Part shown: one piece after another, positions 24,701 through 35,307 of the stretch
Position numbering within the stretch: position 1 is the stretch's first letter
Layout of the letters: each line of letters opens with the position of its first letter
From: Mesostigma viride
Lineage: Eukaryota > Streptophyta > Mesostigmatophyceae > Mesostigmatales > Mesostigmataceae
DNA length: 64,000 nt
Assembly: GCA_009746045.1 (NCBI GenBank)
Contig: RPFO01000312.1
Location: 2,818,779-2,882,778, forward strand
Reading direction: 5' to 3'
Made by a program: the position numbers and the translations under genes
The notes under the pieces: generated by a model
Database searches by the model: none
What the model was told of the DNA's origin: nothing
What the model saw: the letters and a program-made list of their open reading frames with translations, nothing else

Positions 24701-27700
24701 TCATCTGATGCCCTCCATCCGCGCAAAACCCCGCGCCGCGATCACCCACATGACCACGATCGTTACCGTGGCAATCGCAAAGGTGCCTCGGCGGTCCGAC
24801 CACTGGGCCGCCTGGCTGAGCGCCAGGAACCGAGCGCGCGCGTGGAAGACCAGCAGGCCGTACACGATGACGGCGACGGACGCCAGGAGGAGCACCACGC
24901 CCAGCTGCTGCATGAAGAGCACCTGCGTGTACAGGCATACAAATAAGAGAGAGACAGGCTTGAGCTTGCATGATCCCGATCTTCCAGATTTCAGGCCTGT
25001 AGTGGTCGTCTCATAGATCGATCAGCAGATGCAAAGTATTACGATGTGACCAAATTAGAGTCGATCCAATATGCCGTGGGCACAGGGGTACAAAATGGCG
25101 CTTGGGCACCGAATCAGGGCTCATAAGGGCATCCTACAAACCGGGGCTGAGGATGACAGGCCGCCATGACAAGCGCACACTGTATAGCAGTACGATCCCT
25201 GCAGCATGCTGCCAGTAACATGGCAATCTACTGCACCGCTATGCGAGGGTGACCCCGGTGCGTCGGTAGAAACTTCTTCTTAGATCACGCCAGGCGCACT
25301 ACTACAGGTATGAGACCGAACAGTTAGGCAGCCTACAGCCCTACCGTGTGCGCGTCCGCCCCGGTGCTGGCGGCCGCAAACGCGATAATTGCTGTAGCCG
25401 CGCTGCCTACAGTGACCCCCGCGTGCAGCCAGCTCAGGAACGTCCGCTCGTTCGCCAGGAAATCCTTGGGTTTGTACTTATTCGAAAACATCTCGGGGCA
25501 CGGCGGCCGGTCCCCTAACACCCATGTGATCCCCCCAACCAGCCCCGTCCCGTGGCGGATGCTGTTGTAGCGTCGTCGCTCCTCCGCTGCCACCGCGGAC
25601 GCGATCGCGGTCGACGTGATCTCTTTCGCGGCCGCTGCCACGTTGGCGTCTTCTTCGGACTTGGCTTCTGTCTCCTTTGTCTTGTCGGCAGATGCGGAAA
25701 CCTCCTCACCCGCCCGCTGTATCTCCCCCACCGAATCCCTATTATTGCCTCCACAAGAATCCCTAGTACTGCCCCCTTGACCCGAGTCTCGAGTACTGCC
25801 TCCGCCCGAATCCCTCTGTACGCCTCCACCGGAATGGTTACTACTGCCCCCACCGGCACCAGCGTCGGCTGCGCCCGGCTTCCCGACATTCTTCTTCGGG
25901 TTACCGTCACCCGCCGCGGCGGCCTGAATCTCGCCGTCTTGAACTGCCTGGATCTCCCCTGCAGGGGGCTCGCACAGCTCCGATCGAGTCTCCGTGGCCG
26001 CCGATGCTGCTGCCACTGCGGAAGTGCCCACGGGGTCGTGTGCGGGGCTTCCTGCACCAGCATGCAGACATGATGTCCAGCATGCTCGCTGATGTCAAAG
26101 GTTAGGGTTAGGGTCAGGGTTAGGTTCTTTTTTTATCGATTCACATTGATGCGAATGCACACATGAATGGGTATCCATGCATGGTTTCGGCCGGGCAAAA
26201 ATTGTGCATCCAAGGGGCACAGAGGAGGGGGCCCACCATGGGTGTGTTGCAGGGTGTGGGGTGGGGCAGGGTTCAATGGGGCGTGCACAATTGCAAACGA
26301 CTGGCTGATGCATTGTCCATTAAGAGACATCCTGCAGGCAAGTGCCGGTGCAATCGTGATAATACTGTTGTGCTTTTTGGTTGACGTTCCCTGCTCCTAC
26401 AGGCTAGTCCGCTATCTCCTGGTAAGTCTGGCGTCTGCTATCTCCTTTGATCTGGGCGTGACAGGGCCAGCTGGAACCACGCATAAGGCATCCGCATCAT
26501 GCAATATAAGGGGGGACGGAAAATGACCAAGCCGCCCCTCCCCTTCCCTCTGGGCCATTCAAATAAAGGAAAACGCATGCAGCCATCGATATCAATTTGG
26601 CATGAGAACTCCTTGGCAACCCACATCCTTGCAAGCCCATGCAAGCCTATCGCACAACCAGGCTGCTGTTACTAATGAATTGAATCATGTGCAACGTGGG
26701 ATTGATTGCACATTCACAGGCTCACACATTCACAGGCACACACACATGCACAGGCACACACACATTCACAGGCCAACGTTACTGACCCCGCCTGCCCATG
26801 GCCTCCAAGTCCCTGTGCCCGTGGTCCGTCACGGGCGAGCCACCCTGGGCACCATCCCCCAGGATGGGCGTTCCGTCCATCCCAATCAACTTGTCATCCG
26901 ATGGGCCGGCCACCAAGGCTTCATCCATCATCAACCCATCCCCGGATTGGGCGCCCATGTCACGCGCGGAGACCCGCATTTTCGTCATGGCTGGGACCGT
27001 GCCGTCCGCCGTCGATGAGGACAGGAGGGAGGCCTGCAGGGACGCGTCGCCGAACCAGTAGGGCACGGACTGCGCCAGCTCCGGCAGGACCGCGGCCGCG
27101 CCGTGGAGGTACTTGTCAAACTTGTCGACGCGGCGGAGGATTCCCACGTTTTCCAGGTTCTGTTGTTTATACAGGAAAGCAGGGGAATAGGGTGCGAAAA
27201 ACAGCTAGAGTGACATGTCAGCTATAGTGATATAAATAGAATGCCGACAGGCGACATTTTCCATTTCCAAATTGGCAGGGATTGTGGGGAGAAAATAAGG
27301 CACACATGGGCACAAATGGGGGTGTAATGAGAACTAGAGATGCCGGCGTCTCCAGTAAACACTTAGGTTCTGTCCTTCCAGGAAAGTGCCCGTGAATAGG
27401 GGGAGTAGTATGTAACAAGCTGAAGTTAGTGAATAGGTTCATTAAGAGTAATCAGCTGGATGTGTAAACAGCTAGGGTGACATGAATAGGAACAGCTAGG
27501 CTGACCATCTCCAGGTTCTAGGTTTGTTTGCACCAGGGAGTAACGCGGAGAACACATTCGCAAATACGGGGTTGATATCATAAGCAGCATGCCAACTATG
27601 GCTCCGAGCTGCAAGAACAATCTCTTTGTACTCGTCAAGGTTGCTGGAAGCAGACAAACCTCCACCCAGTCCGGCAGCGCAACCCCTGGCACTGTCCCTG

Positions 27701-30700
27701 GCACCACCACGCTGAGCACCGCGTGGGGAAAGCGGTGCAGCTCCGACGGCGACAGGCGACTCGCCGGGTCACGACACCAGCGGCCGCGGCTCGCCAGGTG
27801 GTCCAGGGGCCCCTCCTTGACCATCAGGATGCTGCTGTCGAGGAGGAACTGGCCACCATCGCCAGAAACACGCAGGACATATAAAAGCAGAGCACAGGAC
27901 AACTAAAACAAATACATCAGCTGTTCAGTGACGTGAAGTTGTAAAGTGACACTGGAAAGGCTCCCCGATAACTTAGTCCTTGTCCGTCAGGACGCTGCTG
28001 TCGAGCAGGGACTGGCCACGTTGCCACACACGGGTACATAGGACGTATGCCAGGATGTACGTAGTTGGATGTATAGGATGTAATGTACGCTCTTCATAAC
28101 TCAACATTCTACATCAATAAGAGCGCAGCAGATGCTGGCCACTCACTTGATATATGCGCGGAGCAGTAAGAAGTAGTAAAGGGAAGGTAAATTCTTTCTG
28201 GTAAAAAAATTAAAACTAGAAAAAGGGGGGGGGAGGGAGACCCTAGCAAAGCGAGCAGGTACTGGCCACCCGCTGGTCATTGATGAGACAAAGCGCACAC
28301 AATTGACCGGGAATTCCCATCCCTAGCACAGAAAGCCTGGTCATTTAGGAACGTGGTACTGAAGGCCTATACATAGATCAAACGCATGCCTCCATCGGGG
28401 CACCACAGAAAGGCCCAAAGGACAAATTAGAAGGGGAGCTGTTGACTTACTTTTCGTGGCACGAGATTTGGGCTTTACTGCCACAGGTGTCCTCAAGTCA
28501 AGTCTCCCACAACAGAATACGCGCCCCTACGTGCAAGGGCGTGCATTAAAAGGCGATACTGGTGGGTGGGTGGGTGGGTGGGTGGGTGGGTGGGTGGGTG
28601 GGTGGGTGGGTGGGTGGGTGGTGGGTGGGTGGGTGGGTGGGTGGGTGGGTGGGTGGGTGGGTGGGTGGGTGGGTGGGTGGGTGGGTGGGTGGGTGGGTGG
28701 GTGGGTGGGTGGGTGGGTGGGTGGGTGGGTGGGTGGGTGGGTGCTTGCTGGGCTTTAGCAGTTGGGTTATTGGACAAGAGAATGCCTGGTGGGCATGGTC
28801 AGGCAGGTCGATGATGGGTCGTTTGAATATTCGGTTGTTTGGCATATTGCTTAGTCCGTTTGTCTGTCAATTTGAGAAAGCAGGTGAGTGACGCGAGTGG
28901 GTGGGGTGGGTGGTGAGCAGAGGGTATGAGACCAGGCAGGTGGGTGGGTGGGTGGGTGGGCGGGCGGGCGGGCGGGCGGAAGGCGGGCCGGCGGGCGGGC
29001 GGGCGGGCGGCGGGCGGGCGGGCGGGCGGGCGGGCGGGCGGGCGGGCGGGCGGGGGTGGGTGGGTGGGTGGGTGGGTGGGTGGGTGGGTGGGTGTCATCT
29101 GCCAAACACAAGGCATGCTATACAGGACACCACTGACAGCGTTTTGATTGATTAATGTTCTTGCATTAAGCGACTTGTGGCATATCGAACTATCGAAACT
29201 CCGCTTGGCTCATCAGGACATCACTGGGAAAGTAACAACCCTCCAACAAGCCCAGATTCTCTTCAAAAGCAAACTACATGAAATCTGGAACTTTTTTATG
29301 GGGGCCTTTCACGTGCATCCCGGCCTGGTCCCAAAAGTAGCAACATGGATACCACATTGCATAGTGGTATAGAAGCATTTTTTTTATGTATAAGCATTAG
29401 TGTATGTATAGGGCGTCTTTTTTGTCTTACTTGCATTAATCCCCTCCCCCACACACACTCCCCACCTGCATCCCTGTCTGGTCCCGGTATGCGTGCCGGC
29501 AGTACTGCACGCGCATCATGGGCAGCATCTGCTTGGCGTCCATCTGGTCCAACACACTGTCAAAGAGGGAGGACTCCACCTCACTGGGCTTGCCCTGCGA
29601 CTCTGCCAGCTGGCGCATGTCCGAGGCCACCATGCGGCCCTGCAAGAAGGGGAGCACGAAATCCTCAGGCAACTCGAAACTTTCCGTGCCGATCATCTGT
29701 TGGGGGGGCGAGGGGCGAGGAGCAAAGTAAAAAAAGGAGCAGCGGCAAAGGCAGCATTCATGCGGTCGTTGCTGCTGAGCATCTGTGGTGGTGACGTGGG
29801 CCAGAGAATACAAACAGATCACTACTAGTATATTATAGTATTACTATAGTAAGTTGTGACCAAGAGGTCATGAGTAAGGTGGCCAAAATGGATGTCAGCT
29901 CCAAAGTTTCGGGCATCCGGGTAGGGTCGTGTGTGTGTGTGTGTGAAGAGGAGCAGTTCGAGGGATAGCAGCCACATATGAGAATGAAGAGGCACAATAG
30001 GTTGGAGGGGTAGCAGTGACAGTCTGATGAGAATGAGGTGAATAGGCACAACAGGTTGGAGGGGTAGCAGTGACAGATGAGAATGAGGTGAAGAGGCACA
30101 ACAGGTTGGAGGGGTAGCAGTGACAGATGAGAATGAGGTGAAGAGGCACAACAGGTTGGAGGGGTAGCAGTGACAGATGAGAATGAGGTGAAGAGGCACA
30201 ACAGGTTGGAGGGGTAGCAGTGACAGATGAGAATGAGGTGAAGAGGCACAATAGGTTGGAGGGGTAGCAGTGACAGTCTGATGAGAATGAGGTGAATAGG
30301 CACAACAGGTTGGAGGGGTAGCAGTGACAGATGAGAATGAGGTGAAGAGGCACAACAGGTTGGAGGGGTAGCAGTGACAGATGAGAATGAGGTGAAGAGG
30401 CACAACAGGTTGGAGGGGTAGCAGTGACAGATGAGAATGAGGTGAAGAGGCACAACAGGTTGGAGGGGTAGCAGTGACAGATGAGAATGAGGTGAAGAGG
30501 CACAATAGGTTGGAGGGGTAGCAGTGACAGATGAGAATGAGGTAAATAGGCACAATAGGTTGGAGGGGTAGCAGTGACGGATGAGAATGAGGTGAAGAGG
30601 CACAATAGGTTGGAGGGTTAGCAGCCACAGATGAGAATGACGTGAATAGGCACGGTAAACTCAGATTCATCGACAACTGACTACAAACAAACACAATAGA

Positions 30701-33700
30701 AAAATGCACACTCCACATGCATGAGATTTGTTAAAACAAGGCCAAAACATACCTACTGTACAACCATCTCTAACCGCTGCCAATACACAGTAACTTTGTT
30801 CCGAAAGACGAGAGCTTCAGCTGACTAGAGCTGAAGAAATCTCACCGGCAGAAAACCTCGACCTCCTTCCGTCCAGCTAAATGAAAAAGCAACGGCCCAC
30901 ACATTTCTATATACTCAAAAAATATATATATATATATATATATATTCATTTCCAACTCAACCCACCTCGGCCCGCGACGAATACGTGACGCGTTCCACCG
31001 TGACCGTGCGGCTCTGTAAACCTACCCACCGCAACCGGATCACCACAGGTTCGATGCCGCCATTGCCACCTCCATGGCCACCCCCATAGAAGCCCCCATT
31101 GCCGCCCCTGGCCTCGACGGGCCAGCCGTCTCTGTCGCTGCCACCGCCACCACCAGTTCGGCCAATCCCGCTGCAGCCATTGCCATCGAACCCACCCAGG
31201 CCACCCCCACCCCCCGAAAACTGTTCCAGTCTGCGGTGGTATAGTTCCAGCCGGTAGTTGTCGAGGAAGACCACGTTGTGGAGGACCGAATCTACCTCAG
31301 GGGCGATGTCCTCGAGGGGGCCCAGCAGGTCGTGGTCGATGCCCTCCCCTCCCTCCTGGTCCGTGCCGAACACTGCGGGCATGCGCAGGCAATGACAACG
31401 AGGCCCAAGCAGAATACCTCTTTCTAACCAAGTGAGCCCAAAGAAGAGTTCTTCCTAACCAATCAGGCCCAAAGAAGAGTTCTCATTAGTCAAGCGGGCC
31501 GAAAGAAGAGTTGTTCCTAACCAATCGGGCCTAAAGAAGAATTCTCATTAACCAATCGGGCCAAAAGAAGAGGTCTCGTTAACCAAGCGGGCCCACAACA
31601 ATGCGCACACGCAAGTGCGCGCGCAGCAATGTGCACACGGCAATGCGGGCGCCAGAAGCAACAGCAAACAGAAAGCTAAACGGCCCAGCAAGATTTTCTG
31701 TTACTGAATGGGCATACGACAATGCGCACACACCCATTTACCCCGCCCAGCATTGAAGGATAATACCTAAGATCCGTAAGTGCTGAACCAGGGTAGAGTG
31801 GGCATCCGAGGTGGCAAGGTACTGGTCGACAGTGTGCAAACAGCCAACAATGCCCTGTTCATGCTTGTAAGTGAATGGGCATGTTCCCAACTGGCATACC
31901 ATGCAAGGCAGGACAGGAGAGCTGCGCTAGTTGCTAGACCCGGGGAGATTACCGTCAAAACGACTAGTTGCGCCAAGTTCCTCCACACCGCACCTAAATG
32001 GCCAGAAACAGGCGACGCAAACGATGCAGAAAACTTCTTGGTATACCGGAGCACCCGCCAAAGTTGTGGAAGGGGACATAAAGGCCACATCGAGTGCAAC
32101 TTTGCCATATAAAGTTAAAGTCATTGTCATATTAAGTTCCATTCAGAGATGCTTAGGCTGGGTACGGGTACAGGTATGAGGCAGCTAAGAACGCTAACTA
32201 AAAAGCCGTTCTAGTGGAGAAAAGAAACACGCACCCGCCTCCATCTCTCGGACGCTCCGCACGGGCGGGAACCGGCGCGAGAGTGCCCGCTTGACGAGGC
32301 CCACATTTCCTGCGTGGATCCAATAGCTGTGGAGCGATTGGGCCGCCACCTGCTCGGGAGTTGGGACAGGAAATACGCACCATTAAGCACATGTTGGGGT
32401 CCGGGGCTCGAGGGACAGGAAACACGCAGCAAAGGAGATGTTCGGGTCCGCACGAAGCCAGAGCACCCATTCCTAAGGTACGCCGCTACATGTCTATTGG
32501 TCCACCGTACTCAATTGAGTACGAAATGTGGACCTATAGACATAGACCAACCTGCTTGGGATGCTTTGCTTTTGTACTCAAACCAAATCAGGCAATGCAG
32601 GGCTTTTAGAACTACAAGATGAAGAGCCTTCTCTAATCATGGGTATCTCACTACGTGAGCCCTTTATTTAGAACTACAAGATGAAGAGCCTTCTCTAATC
32701 ATGGGCATCTCACTACATGAGCCCTTAACTTCTACATTATTCACCAACTCACATCCCCCTTGAGCCCCGTGGAGGGCCCCCCCATCGCCTTGACTTGGAT
32801 GGCTCGCAGGTCCGCCTGCAGTGTGTCGAGCTCCCGCAGCCAGCACTTCTGGTTGAGGCGCGCCATGTAGAACTGGCGGCACGGCACGTTGGGCAGCAGC
32901 TTGTCGTGCTTCTTGAGGATCTTGTAGAATGTGGTGTAGCTCACGTTCACTGGGGGGGGGGGGGGGGGGGGGCGGGGGGGGGGGGCAGCATTACATTCAC
33001 ACATCGCGCAGGCCACTGGGGGGATGAGGTGAGAGCCAAGGAAGGAAGGGAAAGCCCAGAAAGGCAGGAAACAACAAGGGAAACCGAAAATAGGCAGGAA
33101 AAGGCACGATTGCGGACTGGCCGCATACTCCCAACCGTGGAGGCACAGCATAACAATACCCGGAGATACACCAGAGTTAGCGTTTTACCTTGTAGCTCAC
33201 GTCGACTGCATGGGGTATTGGGTGTGGGGTGGCCGCATGTGCCCGGACATCATGTGGAAAAAGGGCCCCCCAAAGGACCCATTTGCACGCAGGCATGGTC
33301 GAACAAAGAACGAACAGCAGTGCTGACTATTTTGCCTGACCTGCGGGTAAGCGATGTGAGACTCGGTTAATGTCAGTCATCGGATAGATATATCGGTGCA
33401 AGAAGCTCATGAGCAGCCAGAGTAACGGCCTATTTAGCTCAGGGGATCACGAGCAGCCAGCAGGCAGCGTGGACTGCAGGTACAAGAAGCTATTTTGGGA
33501 GCCTGTGGTGAGTCCCCTCATGGTTACGCGATGGGCAGAACGCATCACACAAGAAGCTATGTTGGGAGCATGGGATGGGTCACCGCATGCGCAGAACGCA
33601 TCGCAGTAGAGGCAAGAATGGATCGCGACAGAGGCACGGAGGACTGCATGGCGTGGGTCACATGTGTCGAGGATAATGATCATCATCAGCCACCAATAAA

Positions 33701-34487
33701 ACGTAGGGTTTGCTTAAGAATTTCAGGGGCGATTCATGGATGAACAGTACAGCACAATCCTTCAAAAATACACCCCATGCCCACATGCATTCTGAGCGAA
33801 AGCGATGAATTGTCGATGAAAGCGTCCGTGTCTCTAGTACATGTATGAAAAAAGTAAAAGATCTAACTACGGATGATATATCGGGAGAATAGCTGTAGTT
33901 GCGGTCATACGTACCAAACTTCTCCAGGTGGGCGCTCTTGCTCGAGAGCACCGATACTGTGTCCGCGATTTTCCGCATGGAGCGAGGGGAGCACTTCTTC
34001 TGCGCCTCTTCCAGCTGAATGACTTCTTTCTTCAGGGCGTCCAGGGACTCGAGGGCATACAGCTCCACCTTTTCGATCTGGAGAAGACGCAAAAGCAAGA
34101 ACGCATGTCAAGGTTCTGCCAAGCTTTGCAAGTAAACGCTTGTGGCCGCGGTCGTACGGTTTGCTGATAAACCTAAATGAACTATTGCCGATATAAATCA
34201 ACTGGTATGGGGGGATTATCCGGATTTCTGCACGGCAACGCGAAAAAAAAACATAAACCATGGCCTGGCAAGAATATTACCTCTCCCTCAATCTCGCGAA
34301 AGAAATCACTCTCCTTCACGGCCCTTGCGCTGATCTTAGTGACCATGTCCACCCTCGCTGCCCCTGAGCGGGAAGTGGCCACATGAAGTGCGTAGATCAG
34401 GCGCTGCAGGGCGGCATGATTCGGGAGTCGCTGAGCCCATTCTGTGTGGAGCGCGCGCAACGCATCAAGGAACTCCCCGTATCTCAT
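24701..34487 (-). CDS. SPX-VTC-DUF202 protein (vacuolar transporter chaperone family), 10 exons
   Basis: Exons: 34487-34281, 34077-33915, 32949-32753, 32349-32235, 31372-30966, 29696-29466, 27848-27660, 27159-26787, 26051-25345, 24922-24701. They sum to 2811 nt (936 aa), all with GT donors and AG acceptors and matching phases. Residues 1-189 are SPX (start MRYGEF; KKHDK inositol-pyrophosphate motif at 136-140). Residues about 190-530 are the tunnel-fold polyphosphate core (SYWIHAGN; R340/R342 in RLRW; RFPHAVL at 479-485), with a Gly-rich insertion in exon 5. A Ser/Gly/Glu-rich linker follows. DUF202 starts at about 815 (ANERTFLSWL) with three membrane spans. VTC subunits make and translocate polyphosphate at vacuole/acidocalcisome membranes. 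Here the core's usual 'VLEVK' Glu is Ser486 and the Lys of 'VERK' is Val356, so this looks like a regulatory (VTC2/3-type) rather than catalytic (VTC4-type) subunit. Exon 7 could instead begin at 27902, adding 18 residues. Confidence 0.85.
26099..26127 (+). repeat. Short interstitial TTAGGG-type repeat in VTC intron 8
   Basis: GGTTAGGGTTAGGGTCAGGG then TTAGG, just upstream of the exon 9 acceptor. On the coding strand it reads CCCTAA and may simply serve as a pyrimidine-rich tract. Confidence 0.7.
27820..28275 (-). repeat. Repeated copies of the VTC exon 7 acceptor region inside intron 6
   Basis: On the minus strand the real junction GTGGCCAG|TTCCTCCTCGAC (AG at 27850-27849) is echoed at 28013 (CGTGGCCAG|TCCCTGCTCGAC, continuing AGCAGCGTCCTGACGG) and 28263 (GGTGGCCAG|TACCTGCTCG), with a weaker copy at 28136. 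The first copy extends about 30 bp into exon-like sequence. Confidence 0.75.
28560..28742 (+). repeat. (GGTG)n microsatellite in VTC intron 6
   Basis: About 180 bp of GGTG with one slip at 28620. In the transcript it is (CCAC)n. Confidence 0.95.
28937..29095 (+). repeat. (GGTG)n-(GGCG)n-(GGTG)n compound microsatellite in VTC intron 6
   Basis: GGTG units change to GGCG (28957-29053) and back to GGTG. This looks like a CpG-type transition spreading through an array. Confidence 0.95.
29965..30655 (-). repeat. About 13 tandem copies of a 50-bp repeat in VTC intron 5
   Basis: Unit (plus strand) starts ATGAGAATGAGGTGAAGAGG and ends GTAGCAGTGACAG; some units carry a TCTG insertion. Open frames on the minus strand are by-products of the repeat. 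Confidence 0.95.
31395..31605 (-). repeat. About six tandem copies of a ~32-bp repeat in VTC intron 4
   Basis: Units read AACCAATCGGGCC.AAAGAAGAGTTCT with substitutions. They lie just upstream of the exon 5 acceptor. Confidence 0.85.
32486..32551. repeat. 66-bp imperfect palindrome centred on GTACTCAATTGAGTAC
   Basis: The 16-bp palindrome at 32507-32522 has the same CTCAATTGAG core as the ends of elements A, B and C. It lies in a larger inverted repeat: TCTATTGGTCCAC against GTGGACCTATAGA. It is single, without an element, in VTC intron 3. Confidence 0.75.
32608..32740 (-). repeat. Tandem duplication (~62 bp) in VTC intron 3
   Basis: AGAACTACAAGATGAAGAGC through CTCACTAC.TGAGCCCTT occurs twice in a row, immediately downstream of exon 3. 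Confidence 0.9.
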
Positions 34488-34506
34488 CGGTAAAGTATTT
34501 GCTGGA

Positions 34507-34608
34507 TAACCTGTGTGCGATGTGGATAGGGGTTGAAGGTTCTTTCTACTCTGTATTGGCACCCACGTGACGGAGTCACGTGCTTATTTATCGATTAACC
34601 TGTGTGCG
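34507..34608 (+). mobile_element. 76-bp mini-insertion with a 13-bp target-site duplication, upstream of VTC
   Basis: TAACCTGTGTGCG is at 34507-34519 and 34596-34608. The insert ends CACGTGACGGAGTCACGTG then CTTATTTATCGAT. The hairpin and A/T tail match the inserts at 6556 and 45978. It lies 20 bp upstream of the VTC start codon, probably in the 5' UTR. Confidence 0.75.
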
Positions 34609-35307
34609 CCTGTCGTCAGCGTGCATTTCCCCCCGGCGTAGGTCTCACATGACGAAACCAATTATGCAAAGACCAATTACGCGCAGAACATCCACAGGGG
34701 ATGACTGTGAATTAGACGATGATGGACGCAAATCACGCAATAAACCAGGTTACTGACAAACCGCCCGCATCTGTGCAAGGCACCGTACGTCGACTGTCGA
34801 GTCGAGGCGCATACTGTAGCGCATGTTTCCAGCTTTGACAAGTGGACCCTACGGGTATATCAGGAATTTATGACAAGCAAAGCAATGGTCTCAGAGTGAG
34901 CTATTGTTGTTCTTGTTGCTGTTGTTGCTGTTGTTGTTGTTGTTGTTGTTGTTGAGTCCCAAGCCGCACTGTATGAGTAGAAATTTCATACCGTACAGCA
35001 GCTGAAGTACACGTCTCTCAACGATCCAGCGTGTCTGTTGCCAGCAAAAATCCCCAGTTCACTATGATTGTAGTTCCAAGGCAACCACCCAACAATAATG
35101 GTAACCAGTATAGTGACCAGGCCATGGCGGACACAGCGCAACAAGGCACCAAACGGGAAACGTTCGGGCAATGATGTTATGGGCATTCTTCCCTAGGAGA
35201 ATATAAAATTCGACATTGTATCAGTTTTGGAATCGGCAACTTGTTGGCGCAGACTTGCATCTATGGCATCAAGGCCATCTTAGGATTTCCCACTAGTTCT
35301 CATCAAC
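34609..35307. promoter_or_regulatory. Intergenic region between divergent VTC and QTRT2 genes
   Basis: The two ATGs are 820 bp apart and point outward, so this stretch should hold both promoters. A (TTG)n tract lies at 34906-34953 and TATAAAATT at 35201. No other motif can be supported. The (TTG)n and following CCCAAGCCGCA resemble the arm of the 19.5-kb palindrome. Confidence 0.45.

Noticed and set aside
29833-30718. Minus-strand frames of up to 297 codons over the 50-bp repeats
   Set aside because: They lie in a VTC intron and are open in three frames because of the repeat.
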